A stretch of 64,000 bases of DNA, taken from Chloroflexota bacterium. GTDB taxonomy: Bacteria > Chloroflexota > Dehalococcoidia > Lucifugimonadales > GCA-002723415. The stretch covers positions 219,689-283,688 of the forward strand of contig PBKN01000005.1 of NCBI GenBank assembly GCA_002721445.1, read 5' to 3'. Shown one piece after another: positions 41,799 through 50,610 of this stretch. Every line of letters begins with the position of its first letter. Position 1 is the first letter of the stretch. The notes under the pieces are model-generated. The model was not told the origin of the DNA. It did not search any database and worked only from the letters and a program-made list of their open reading frames with translations. Made by a program: the position numbers and the translations under genes.

Positions 41799-42659
41799 AT
41801 GAACACATCATCAAAATTAAAAAAATTATTAAATGGCAATAAATCTATAATTGTCCCTGGAGTGCATGATCCTATGAGTGCAAAAATTTTCCAAGACAGT
41901 GGATTTGATGTTCTATTCGCTGGAGGCTTCTCTTTATCTGCATCTACATTAGGAGTTCCTGATATAGGATTATTAACTATGTCTGAAAACATAGAACGTG
42001 TAAAGAGAATTACAAGTCACATAGATATTCCATTGATTGCAGATATGGATACTGGATATGGAAACCCAATTAATGTAATACGAACTGTAAAAGAATCTAT
42101 AAATGCCGGAGCTTCAGCAATTATTCTTGAAGACCAATCATGGCCAAAAAGATGTGGACATATGGAAGGGAAATCTGTCATATCTATGGAAGAACATGTA
42201 GCAAAAATAAAAGCAGCAGATTATGCTAGAAAAAATTCAGACTTAGTAATAATAGCAAGAACAGACTCACGCGGGACACATAATCTAGATGAAGCTATTA
42301 AAAGAGGTAAAGCATTAGAAAAAAGTGGAGCTGATGTAATATTTATTGAAGCACCTCAAACAGAAGAAGAGATAAAAACTATTGGAAAAGAAATAAACAA
42401 ACCATTACTAATTAATTTAATTGAAGGCGGAAAAACTCCAAGCCTATCAATAAACGAATTTGAATCTCTAGGATTTAAAATTATATTACACCCACTTACA
42501 AGTATATTTGCAACAGCCTATTCTATGAAGAAATTAGCAAATCACATAAAATCTAATTCTACAACCAAAAATTATAATGAAATATTAGATTTCAATGAAT
42601 TTGAGAAAGTAGTCGATTTAGAAAAATACAAAGAATTAGACTCTCAGTTTTTAATTTAA
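41799..42659 (+). CDS. Isocitrate lyase/PEP mutase family protein
   Basis: PGVHDPMSAKIFQDSGFDVLFAGGFSLSAS, ADMDTGYGNPINV, LEDQSWPKRCGHMEGK, IIARTDSRG. Confidence 0.9.
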   Translation: MNTSSKLKKLLNGNKSIIVPGVHDPMSAKIFQDSGFDVLFAGGFSLSASTLGVPDIGLLTMSENIERVKRITSHIDIPLIADMDTGYGNPINVIRTVKESINAGASAIILEDQSWPKRCGHMEGKSVISMEEHVAKIKAADYARKNSDLVIIARTDSRGTHNLDEAIKRGKALEKSGADVIFIEAPQTEEEIKTIGKEINKPLLINLIEGGKTPSLSINEFESLGFKIILHPLTSIFATAYSMKKLANHIKSNSTTKNYNEILDFNEFEKVVDLEKYKELDSQFLI

Positions 42660-42710
42660 AGTTATAAAAATTAATTCAAAAAGATAATTAAAAGTTAACC
42701 CTCATATATA

Positions 42711-42824
42711 TTAAGGCTTAGTAATAATAAGTGTATATATTAATAAAGCTAATATTACGACCGTAATAACTTTACCCCTAGAACTTAATGAAACAAATTT
42801 GTTATATAGCCATCTCGTAATCAT
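42711..42824 (-). CDS. 37-aa single-TM small protein candidate
   Basis: ATG 42824 preceded by AAGGGGGGTATT; MITRWLYNKFVSLSSRGKVITVVILALLIYTLIITKP, TAA at 42711-42713. Confidence 0.5.
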   Translation of the reverse strand: MITRWLYNKFVSLSSRGKVITVVILALLIYTLIITKP

Positions 42825-42884
42825 AATACCCCCCCTTATTCATAAAGAAAAATTATATCATGAAGTTAAATTAATGAGAGTTAT

Positions 42885-43427
42885 TTAATCAATTAATTTA
42901 ATTAATGAAAATAGTTTTTCAACTTCAACTGGCTTCTTAATCCGAATAAATTTATTATTATATTCATTACTATCAATCAAAATAGTTTCAAATTTCTTAC
43001 GATTTTTCCAATGAGTCTTAATGCACCAAAATAGAATTGATTTCTTCGTAAATAATTGATTAAAAAAATTTTCAGTATTGCCATTCCATAAAACTTCTTT
43101 AGTTATGAATCTTTTTATTGTTCTTTTTAATAAACGCGTAAAAACAATATAAAATGGATAATCTAACCATATAATTAAATCCGCTTTAGGCCATATCAAA
43201 TCGCATATAATTTGATAATTACCATCAATTATCCATGAATCAAAATCTTTTGTTACTTTAATAACTCTTTCTCTAAAAACTTCAGGTTCTGCCTGTTCCC
43301 AATTTGAGCCATGATTATATAAATCTAATTCAATATGTTTAAAATTTAAAGCTAGAGATAGGTTTTTGGCAAGGTATGTTTTACCCGATCCACTTGTTCC
43401 AATAATAACAAATTTATTTCTTTGCAT
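42885..43427 (-). CDS. P-loop adenylate kinase-like protein
   Basis: FVIIGTSGSGKTYLAKNLSLAL Walker A; DSWIIDGNY; ADLIIWLDYP. Confidence 0.8.
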   Translation of the reverse strand: MQRNKFVIIGTSGSGKTYLAKNLSLALNFKHIELDLYNHGSNWEQAEPEVFRERVIKVTKDFDSWIIDGNYQIICDLIWPKADLIIWLDYPFYIVFTRLLKRTIKRFITKEVLWNGNTENFFNQLFTKKSILFWCIKTHWKNRKKFETILIDSNEYNNKFIRIKKPVEVEKLFSLIKLID

Positions 43428-43435
43428 TATGTATT

Positions 43436-44734
43436 TTACAGACTACCTGACTCAATATACTCATATTTTCTAACTCCAGATATTCCATACCAAATCACTA
43501 GAACTACAATTATGGATACTACACCACCTAGAACCATGGTATTCCCTGCTCCAATAGCATCTGACATTATCCCCACTTCCCATTTACCAAATCCATTTGC
43601 ACTCATTGCAGCTAATGAATGAGCTGCGGTTGCTCTTCCTCTCATATTATCTGGTGTGGTTAACTGCACTACTGTTTGCCTCATAGTCATTCCAACAGCA
43701 TCTGCTGCACCAAGTCCAATAATTGCAAAAGCTCCAATCCAAATAGAAGTAGAAAAACCAAATAAGATTAATAAAAATGCATAAATTAAAGTTGCATATA
43801 AAACTATTTTTCCTTTTTTCTTAAACTTATAGGTATTCATTACCAATAAACTTCCTAAAATGGCACCAACAGCATTAAAAGCTGTTAACGCAGCAACTAT
43901 ACTTCGTCCACCAGAATATAATTGCTTTGCAAAAATAGGAAACAATTCCCTGTAATACGAAACTATTGTTACTCCTATATCTAAAATGTAAAGCCCAGGT
44001 AGAATAGGATGATTAATTACATATTTAAATCCCTCAACTATATTTCTATGTATATTACCAATAGTATTTTCATCGCTAGAAATATTCAAAGCTTTTCCAC
44101 TTTCTCTTATAAATAGAGGGAAAACCACACTAAAAACAGCAAATCCAGTATTAATCCAGAATGAGAGAACTAATGATTCACTCACACTTTCTTTCCAGGC
44201 AAAAGAAGTAATATAAAAAACAAAAGGAGTAATTATAGTTCCTACTTGCATTGTAATTGAATTCATAGCTACTGCATGTGTTAATATATTTCTTGGAACT
44301 ACTCTAGCTGTTAAGGCTGATCTAGAAGGATTACTAAAAATACTTGTTGCAGATAATATGCCAGTTGCGATGTACACATGCCAAATTTCTAACGCTCCAA
44401 AAGTTTCAAAAAGCGTCATTGCTCCAATAAATATAAAACTAAATAACTGAGTTACAGCAATAAGTTTTTTTCTATCTAATCTATCAGCAAATACACCACC
44501 ATATATATTAGCTGGAATTCTTACTACCAATTCTATTAATCCAAGGTAAGCTAATGTAGCTCCAAGCCCTGTTTTTTCATAAAGCCATACACCTGTAATA
44601 ATCATTCTAAGGTTCATAGTTACCATAGCAGTTACTCCAGATAGCCATAGTATTCTGTAATCAAAGAATAAAAATGGTGACCATGCCTTGAGTTCAACAG
44701 AATCTTTTTTTTCTATTGGATTTTGAGGATTCAT
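43436..44734 (-). CDS. MFS transporter
   Basis: About 12 hydrophobic segments; GGVFADRLDRKKLIAVTQ; LTTPDNMRGRATAAHS. Confidence 0.87.
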   Translation of the reverse strand: MNPQNPIEKKDSVELKAWSPFLFFDYRILWLSGVTAMVTMNLRMIITGVWLYEKTGLGATLAYLGLIELVVRIPANIYGGVFADRLDRKKLIAVTQLFSFIFIGAMTLFETFGALEIWHVYIATGILSATSIFSNPSRSALTARVVPRNILTHAVAMNSITMQVGTIITPFVFYITSFAWKESVSESLVLSFWINTGFAVFSVVFPLFIRESGKALNISSDENTIGNIHRNIVEGFKYVINHPILPGLYILDIGVTIVSYYRELFPIFAKQLYSGGRSIVAALTAFNAVGAILGSLLVMNTYKFKKKGKIVLYATLIYAFLLILFGFSTSIWIGAFAIIGLGAADAVGMTMRQTVVQLTTPDNMRGRATAAHSLAAMSANGFGKWEVGIMSDAIGAGNTMVLGGVVSIIVVLVIWYGISGVRKYEYIESGSL

Positions 44735-44743
44735 ATTAATTAA

Positions 44744-45436
44744 TCAAAGGTCCTTTACAAAAAATTCACCATTCCAGCTGTAACCATCATATTCAAAATC
44801 TGTAATCCCTTTAACATCATATACATTATTTTGAGCTAAAAATCGAATAAATTTTCCTTTTACAACTTTTCCTGAATGAGCAGACTGAATTAATTTTCCA
44901 TTTTTATTAATAATAAAATTAATACTTAAAATGTTTTTTTCTAATTTAAGCACTTTCCTATGAGTAGCAGGTAATAAATCTAAAATAAGTTCTTCATTTT
45001 TCAATTGGTTTGAAATATCATTTTTCCAAAAGTCAGTTAATGATAAAACATTCATTTTTAGTTTGTAATTAGGGATTAAACTATCAGGCTTTAAAATACC
45101 AAAAAGGCCACTTACTATTCTAAGATTCTCGTTTAAATAATTTTTTGATATTAAATCTAATGAATCCCAATCAATATTTTTAAAAACAACACCCGTATAC
45201 CTCTCTATAGCTTTAGAACACCCTTGATCAAAAATATTTAAATTATTCTTATGTAATACTCTTGCTTTATCTAAAGTTGTGCTATAAATAGAAACAATTT
45301 TTTTTTCATCTAATTTATTCAAAATTGACAGAATTTTTTCTACTCTATCTTTAAAAATATAATTTGTTTCAATGAATTTCTCATTTACAGTATTTTTAGA
45401 GGATTTTCCTTCACTAGGAGGTGCTAAAATTATCAT
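44744..45436 (-). CDS. YaaA-family (peroxide stress) protein
   Basis: MIILAPPSEGKS N-terminus; RYTGVVFKNIDW; FGILKPDSLIPNYKLKM. Confidence 0.88.
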   Translation of the reverse strand: MIILAPPSEGKSSKNTVNEKFIETNYIFKDRVEKILSILNKLDEKKIVSIYSTTLDKARVLHKNNLNIFDQGCSKAIERYTGVVFKNIDWDSLDLISKNYLNENLRIVSGLFGILKPDSLIPNYKLKMNVLSLTDFWKNDISNQLKNEELILDLLPATHRKVLKLEKNILSINFIINKNGKLIQSAHSGKVVKGKFIRFLAQNNVYDVKGITDFEYDGYSWNGEFFVKDL

Positions 45437-45479
45437 TTATTTCTCCTTTAACAATTATACTTTATTCTAATGTTATATT

Positions 45480-46592
45480 TTAAAAAATATATGTTAATTT
45501 CCTCCATATCAACTCCAAAGGACCATATTTATAATTATCGAGCCAATATTTAGACCAAAGGATTTGAATAATCCATACCACAAAAACAAAAACCATAATC
45601 TCAGCTCTACCTAATGTTCCTTTAGAAAAAATTAAATTAAATATTAATATGCCAAAAATTGTTTGAGTAATATAATTAGTAAATGCCATTTTCCCACATG
45701 CTGAAAAATATACTAATATTGATTGAGGCAAGCATCTATTTAAAAGAGAAAATAATCCTATATATCCAATAACCATAGGAACCATGCCAATAGTAGAGGG
45801 AATATATCCAATTAAAGCTATACTAGGACTATAATCTTTAGAAACATACCAAATTAAACTTAATAGTGTTAACAAAATACCAAGTGAAAAACCATAAAAT
45901 ATCATTTTTTTATATATTTTAGATTCTAAATTTCCATTTAAAATAAATTTTCTATATAAAACCACCCCTATAAACATCATGCCTAAAGCTCTACAAAAAC
46001 CACCAAAAAGAAATACCAAAGAAGCTGATCCATATTCATCTGAATCTGCAAACCAAAATTTACCCAACCCAATATCTTCTCCTTCAGTTGCTAATATATT
46101 TTTCCCAGTAATAGGGTCATAAGCAGATTGAAAGAAAATTGATAAGAATATAGGAAAAAGAGTAATAACTAATCCCAATACAAATAAGAATTTTATTTTT
46201 TTATTATATGTAAGAATTATTATTGGAGCACATAAAGCATAAAAAACAAGAACATCTCCTTCCCAAAAAAGCATATGTATACTCCCAAAACAAAATAATA
46301 AAAAATTCCTCCATAAACTTAATTTTTTTGCATCTTTACCCTTTTTTTGTGCTGACTCAATAAACAATACAATACTAGCTCCAAACAAAATCGAAAAAAG
46401 CCCCATCATTTTTTGAGCTATAAAAAGTTCTGATAAAAATACTGCAGTCCAGTCAAACATATTACTTGTACCAGCAGATGATGGGTTAAAATATGCTGAA
46501 AAAGGAAGCCCATGAACTACTGAATTCATTACAAAAATACCTAGAACTGCTAAACCTCTAATAAAATCTATATTTGTAATTCTTTCATTCAC
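45480..46592 (-). CDS. DUF418-like membrane protein
   Basis: RITNIDFIRGLAVLGIFVMNSV; ACGKMAFTNYITQTIFG; GPLELIWRKLTY C-terminus. Confidence 0.85.
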   Translation of the reverse strand: MNERITNIDFIRGLAVLGIFVMNSVVHGLPFSAYFNPSSAGTSNMFDWTAVFLSELFIAQKMMGLFSILFGASIVLFIESAQKKGKDAKKLSLWRNFLLFCFGSIHMLFWEGDVLVFYALCAPIIILTYNKKIKFLFVLGLVITLFPIFLSIFFQSAYDPITGKNILATEGEDIGLGKFWFADSDEYGSASLVFLFGGFCRALGMMFIGVVLYRKFILNGNLESKIYKKMIFYGFSLGILLTLLSLIWYVSKDYSPSIALIGYIPSTIGMVPMVIGYIGLFSLLNRCLPQSILVYFSACGKMAFTNYITQTIFGILIFNLIFSKGTLGRAEIMVFVFVVWIIQILWSKYWLDNYKYGPLELIWRKLTYIF

Positions 46593-47574
46593 TGTTTATT
46601 AACTTTTCTGTTCTAAAGAATTTAAAGAAGCACCAAGTTGAAAATGCAGTCATTAAATGCCAAATAGCATGAAGCTGAATAAACGAATCAGGATTACAAT
46701 ATGAAGAATTAGGTTTACCTTGAGCCCATATAATAAAAGATAGAATATACATAATCATTCCAAGAAAAAACCAGGGGAAGTATTTTCTTTTTTTAACTGG
46801 CTTATATCTAGAAAATAATGCAGGTAGCCAAAATAAAATAACCCACCAATATTTATCAAAATTAGAAAAAATTTCTATAGGAGTAATACCAAAAACAGCT
46901 GCAACTACAAAACCAATAAACCCTGAAAACCATCTGAATTTCGAAGTCCAAAATCTATATAATGTCTCTGAAATAATCCAAAGACCAATAGATAAGCCAA
47001 ACAAATCAAGATTTATACCTAAACTTGATCCAAATACCCATCTACTCAAAGCATATATTAAAACTATTATAATATATACTCTAATAAATTTTCTTATAGA
47101 CCAACGCCCCATTTCTCCAATGTTAATTATCCAAGGCAATATAATATACATAATCATACTTAAATTATCTGCCCAGCCACCCCAATTTGTATTAGTACCA
47201 TGCATTAACAAAGAACCAATACCTAAATAAACTACAGTTCCTGCATACAGTAATGATATTGGAGTTAATCCATAAAAATTATTTACATTATATTTATTCT
47301 TACAATCACTAGAGAGAATGCTAAACATTAATAATCCTGAGATCATAAAGCCTAGATTACTCAAGCTATTTATAGGTTCCTTAAATATACCTGCGCTTAT
47401 TCTTTCACACCATCTAGAAATGCTTCCATTAGCATACGATGTTTGATCTAACCCAATCAGCCCAAATGAAGCTAAGCCAATATATAAAATAAGAAAACCT
47501 AATGTAATAACTAATGCAATAGGCAATACCTTGTCTTTCCAAAAAGAATACCCAGTAATTAATCTAGACTGCAT
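46585..47574 (-). CDS. Multi-TM protein resembling the ceramidase/CREST superfamily
   Basis: CERISAGIFKEPINSLSNLGFMISGL, GSLLMHGTNTNWGGWADNLSM, LHAIWHLMTAF; 7-9 hydrophobic segments. Confidence 0.6.
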   Translation of the reverse strand: MQSRLITGYSFWKDKVLPIALVITLGFLILYIGLASFGLIGLDQTSYANGSISRWCERISAGIFKEPINSLSNLGFMISGLLMFSILSSDCKNKYNVNNFYGLTPISLLYAGTVVYLGIGSLLMHGTNTNWGGWADNLSMIMYIILPWIINIGEMGRWSIRKFIRVYIIIVLIYALSRWVFGSSLGINLDLFGLSIGLWIISETLYRFWTSKFRWFSGFIGFVVAAVFGITPIEIFSNFDKYWWVILFWLPALFSRYKPVKKRKYFPWFFLGMIMYILSFIIWAQGKPNSSYCNPDSFIQLHAIWHLMTAFSTWCFFKFFRTEKLINSE

Positions 47575-47939
47575 TTAAACAACACTCTCTCTATATCCTT
47601 GAATAAGATAAATAAAGAACCTTTGATTAAATAATACACTGGAATTTTACTTATCAAAAATATCATATCATTTAAGTTGATATGGATAATATCGAAACTA
47701 AGATTAACAATAGAAAAATTTGGATTTGTTAACCCACAAGACCTTATTTATATAAATTAAAAATTAATATTTGAAGCTTATGGGCTAACCATAATAATTA
47801 AAAATATATTATATTTAAAACAAATCATTATAAAGAGTAAAAACACCTAAATTATTAAAAAACAAATTTTTTAATCTTGAATTAGACAATTTAATTTCTT
47901 CTTAACAAAATATTATTAAATATTTTATAAATTTAACTA

Positions 47940-48398
47940 CTATTGTATTTCTAAGCACTTACAATCATTGCAAGTGCTGAGAAGTTCTAATGAATGAGAC
48001 AATACTGAAACATTACGAGAAGATTCTATTTGTTCTATTTGTTCTTTAAGCTGTTGCTCTAAAATATCATCTAATTCAAAATCATCTACAGCCCCACAAT
48101 TATTGCAGAAAATATGATGATGATGGCCTTCTATATTGGATAGTTCTATCACTTTTGTTTTATCAGGAGTTTGAAATTCACTAATTAAATTGTAGTTTTC
48201 AAATATATTGATAATTCTATACAAAGAAGATATCGCAATTTTACCTTTTGACAATCTAATTACATCTTCTATTCTTAAAGGACCTTTGTTTTGCAACAAT
48301 ATTCCTAACAACTGAATCCTTGGTCGAGTTATAGGAATAGCATACTCTCTTAAAATTATCTTACATTCTTCTGTTAAATCTTTTTGGTCTTTAAACAT
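47940..48398 (-). CDS. zur: Fur-family regulator (Zur candidate by context)
   Basis: PITRPRIQLLGILLQNKGPLRIEDV, SSLYRIINIFEN, EGHHHHIFCNNCG, CNDC; divergent from znuA. Confidence 0.8.
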   Translation of the reverse strand: MFKDQKDLTEECKIILREYAIPITRPRIQLLGILLQNKGPLRIEDVIRLSKGKIAISSLYRIINIFENYNLISEFQTPDKTKVIELSNIEGHHHHIFCNNCGAVDDFELDDILEQQLKEQIEQIESSRNVSVLSHSLELLSTCNDCKCLEIQ

Positions 48399-48456
48399 AA
48401 GGTTATTATACCTATTAATTAATTAAATTCCAATGACTTAATTTTAGAAAGTAATC

Positions 48457-48508
48457 TTGACATATTATAAAAAACATGACATTATTGGGAATAAGAATCA
48501 TTCTCATT
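48457..48508 (+). promoter_or_regulatory. Putative znuA promoter with Fur/Zur-type box
   Basis: TTGACA 48457-48462, 17 nt, CATTAT 48480-48485; near-palindrome AATAAGAAT-C-ATTCTCATT 48490-48508 (one mismatched pair). Confidence 0.6.
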
Positions 48509-48522
48509 TAAGGAGGAATGTA

Positions 48523-49605
48523 ATGAAAATATTTAATTTATTAAAGAAATTCTCTGTAATTTTTTTAGCAATAACCTTGATTGGATGTGGGCTTGGAGAA
48601 GAATCTTCATCTGAAGTCGAAAAGCCTTCACCTGAAATCCAAGAGTCTAGTAAAGACCTTAATATTTTAGCCACAACGCCTATGCTAGGTGAATATGTTC
48701 AGCAAGTAGCAGGAGATGTTCTTGATGTACAGATTTTAATGCCTTATAGTGTTAATCCGCATATGTTTGATCCATCTCCTCAAGATGTTAAGAAGATCAG
48801 TGAAGCTGATTTAGTTTTTCATGTAGGTATAAAATATGAAAGTACAGCTCTCCGAAAACTAATTGAAAATACAGTAACTAATGAGCAAGTTTTAATTGAA
48901 ATAGGGTCTAGAATTAACCCTATAGAATTTAAAGACGAACACGATGATCATGATGGTCACGATGATCATGACGACGAAGGCAAACACGATGATCATGACG
49001 ACGAAGGCAAACACGATGATCATGATGACGAAGGCAAACACGATGATCATGACGGTCACGATGACCACGATGGCCACGATCATGGCACATTTGATCCCCA
49101 CTTTTGGTTTGATATCGATAGAGTGGTATTAGCTATTAATGAAATTAAAAAAGAATTAATAAAAATAGATCCAGAAAATAGAAGTTCTTATGAATCATCA
49201 GCAAATAGCTATATACAAGAATTAAAAACTTTAGATGAAGAAATAACTTCTCTAATTGAATCAATTCCTTCTAATAATAGAAAAATAGTGACTACTCATG
49301 AATCATTAGGCTATTTAGAAGTAAAGTATGGGATCAACGTTTTATCTACAATAATCCCAAGTTATACTACAGAAGATGGAACTACTCCTAAAGGATTAGT
49401 TAGTGTGATTGAAACAATAAAAGAAAATCAAATAAAAACAATCTTTCTTGAATCTGAAAGCCCTACTAAAGCTGCAGAAGTCATTGCTGATGAAACTGGT
49501 GCAATTTTAGTTTCGGGATTATGGGTTGAAACCTTGAAAGAAAATCAATCTTACATTGATTTTATGAAAACTAATATAGGTATTATTGTAGATTATCTAC
49601 AATAA
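48523..49605 (+). CDS. znuA: Zinc ABC transporter substrate-binding lipoprotein (ZnuA-like) with His/Asp-rich loop
   Basis: Lipobox TLIGCG; NPHMFDPSPQDVKKISEADLVFHVG; HDDHDDEGK repeats; FDPHFWFD; ATG behind aaggagg. Confidence 0.93.
   Translation: MKIFNLLKKFSVIFLAITLIGCGLGEESSSEVEKPSPEIQESSKDLNILATTPMLGEYVQQVAGDVLDVQILMPYSVNPHMFDPSPQDVKKISEADLVFHVGIKYESTALRKLIENTVTNEQVLIEIGSRINPIEFKDEHDDHDGHDDHDDEGKHDDHDDEGKHDDHDDEGKHDDHDGHDDHDGHDHGTFDPHFWFDIDRVVLAINEIKKELIKIDPENRSSYESSANSYIQELKTLDEEITSLIESIPSNNRKIVTTHESLGYLEVKYGINVLSTIIPSYTTEDGTTPKGLVSVIETIKENQIKTIFLESESPTKAAEVIADETGAILVSGLWVETLKENQSYIDFMKTNIGIIVDYLQ
48958..49038 (+). repeat. Three tandem 27-bp repeats encoding HDDHDDEGK
   Basis: CACGATGATCATGACGACGAAGGCAAA x3 with one substitution in the third copy. 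Confidence 0.95.
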
Positions 49606-49616
49606 TACCTGATTAG

Positions 49617-49741
49617 CACGGTCGGTTGTTGCTGTTGAGCTCTACAGCGCACACTTAGAGCTTAGCAGCAACTTATACTTCCCACGGTCGGTTGTTGCTG
49701 TTGAGTTCTACAGCGCACACTTGGAGCTTAGCAGCAACTTA
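49617..49741. repeat. Two tandem GC-rich 59-bp units (66-bp period), each with a 16-bp-stem hairpin
   Basis: CACGGTCGGTT + GTTGCTGTTGAGYTCT + ACAGCGCACACTT + RGAGCTTAGCAGCAAC + TTA at 49617-49675 and 49683-49741, 57/59 identical. Confidence 0.92.
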
Positions 49742-49824
49742 ATTTAATTTAAAGTAGTTTAAATCAATAAATAAGTGAATTTTCCTATAGTTAGATATTA
49801 TGAATTCTTGTATAGTTACAAATT

Positions 49825-50610
49825 ATGTTACAAAAAACTTCTAATGATAATTGCCAAATAGTTTCTGATGGTTGCTGTGTGGAACTTGGAAATGAAGTAA
49901 TTTTAGATGACGTTAGTTTCTCAATTAAAAAAGGAACCTTGGTTGGAGTTGTTGGCCCTAATGGAGGAGGAAAAACAACTTTATTTAATACTATATTGGG
50001 CTTAGTTTCAATCACTCATGGCTCAATTAAAATAAAAGGATTAGACCCTAAACAAACTTCAGGAATGATTGGATATGTTCCTCAAAAAGAAGAATTAAAT
50101 TGGAACTTTCCTGTAACTGCTAAGGAAGTCGTCCAAATGGGAATCACCAATAACAATTCATTACGACCTATTCCATCTAAAAAAGATCATCAAATAATTG
50201 AAGAATCGTTAAGCAAAGTAGATCTACTAGACAGAATTAATGATCGCGTAGAAAATATGTCGGGTGGACAAAGACAAAGGGTCTTTTTGGCTAGAACTTT
50301 AGCTCAGGGTGCAGAAATTTTACTTTTAGATGAAGCTTTTAGTGGAGTAGATATTGGTTCACAAGAAAAATTGTTAGATGTATTGAAAAAACTAAAAAAT
50401 GATGGAAATACGGTCTTAATGGCAACTCATGATTTGAACACAATTGGTGAAAGGTTTGATGAGGTTCTGTGCCTCAATAGACATTGCTGCGCTTTTGGTG
50501 ACCCGAAGCAGGTCTTGACCAAAGATGTTTTAGCTGAATTATATGGTTCCCATAGCTCAATGTTTGAAAACCATTCATTAGGTAACCATGGGCACAATGA
50601 TGGGATTTGA
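49825..50610 (+). CDS. znuC: Metal ABC transporter ATP-binding protein (ZnuC-like)
   Basis: GVVGPNGGGKTTLFNTILGL; NMSGGQRQRVFLARTLAQGAEILLLDEAFSGVD. Confidence 0.94.
   Translation: MLQKTSNDNCQIVSDGCCVELGNEVILDDVSFSIKKGTLVGVVGPNGGGKTTLFNTILGLVSITHGSIKIKGLDPKQTSGMIGYVPQKEELNWNFPVTAKEVVQMGITNNNSLRPIPSKKDHQIIEESLSKVDLLDRINDRVENMSGGQRQRVFLARTLAQGAEILLLDEAFSGVDIGSQEKLLDVLKKLKNDGNTVLMATHDLNTIGERFDEVLCLNRHCCAFGDPKQVLTKDVLAELYGSHSSMFENHSLGNHGHNDGI

Noticed and set aside
43422-43622. ORF 43422..43622 + and other short antisense ORFs inside rpoB, rpoC, gyrA, dnaK, rpoD
   Set aside because: All lie antisense within confidently identified genes and have no family resemblance.
48958-49038. CRISPR-like array
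   Set aside because: Repeats are contiguous, in-frame and coding, with no spacers and no cas genes.
48892-49132. ORFs overlapping the znuA repeat on other frames/strand (48892..49101 -, 48944..49132 +)
   Set aside because: Repetitive Val/Ile/Met translations produced by the GATCAT-rich His-loop repeat; znuA frame is clearly the coding one.
49617-49741. Integron attC sites or intrinsic terminators
   Set aside because: Hairpin ends are GTTGCTG/CAGCAAC, i.e. not the RYYYAAC...GTTRRRY arrangement of attC, and no integrase is present; no T-tract follows the stems.
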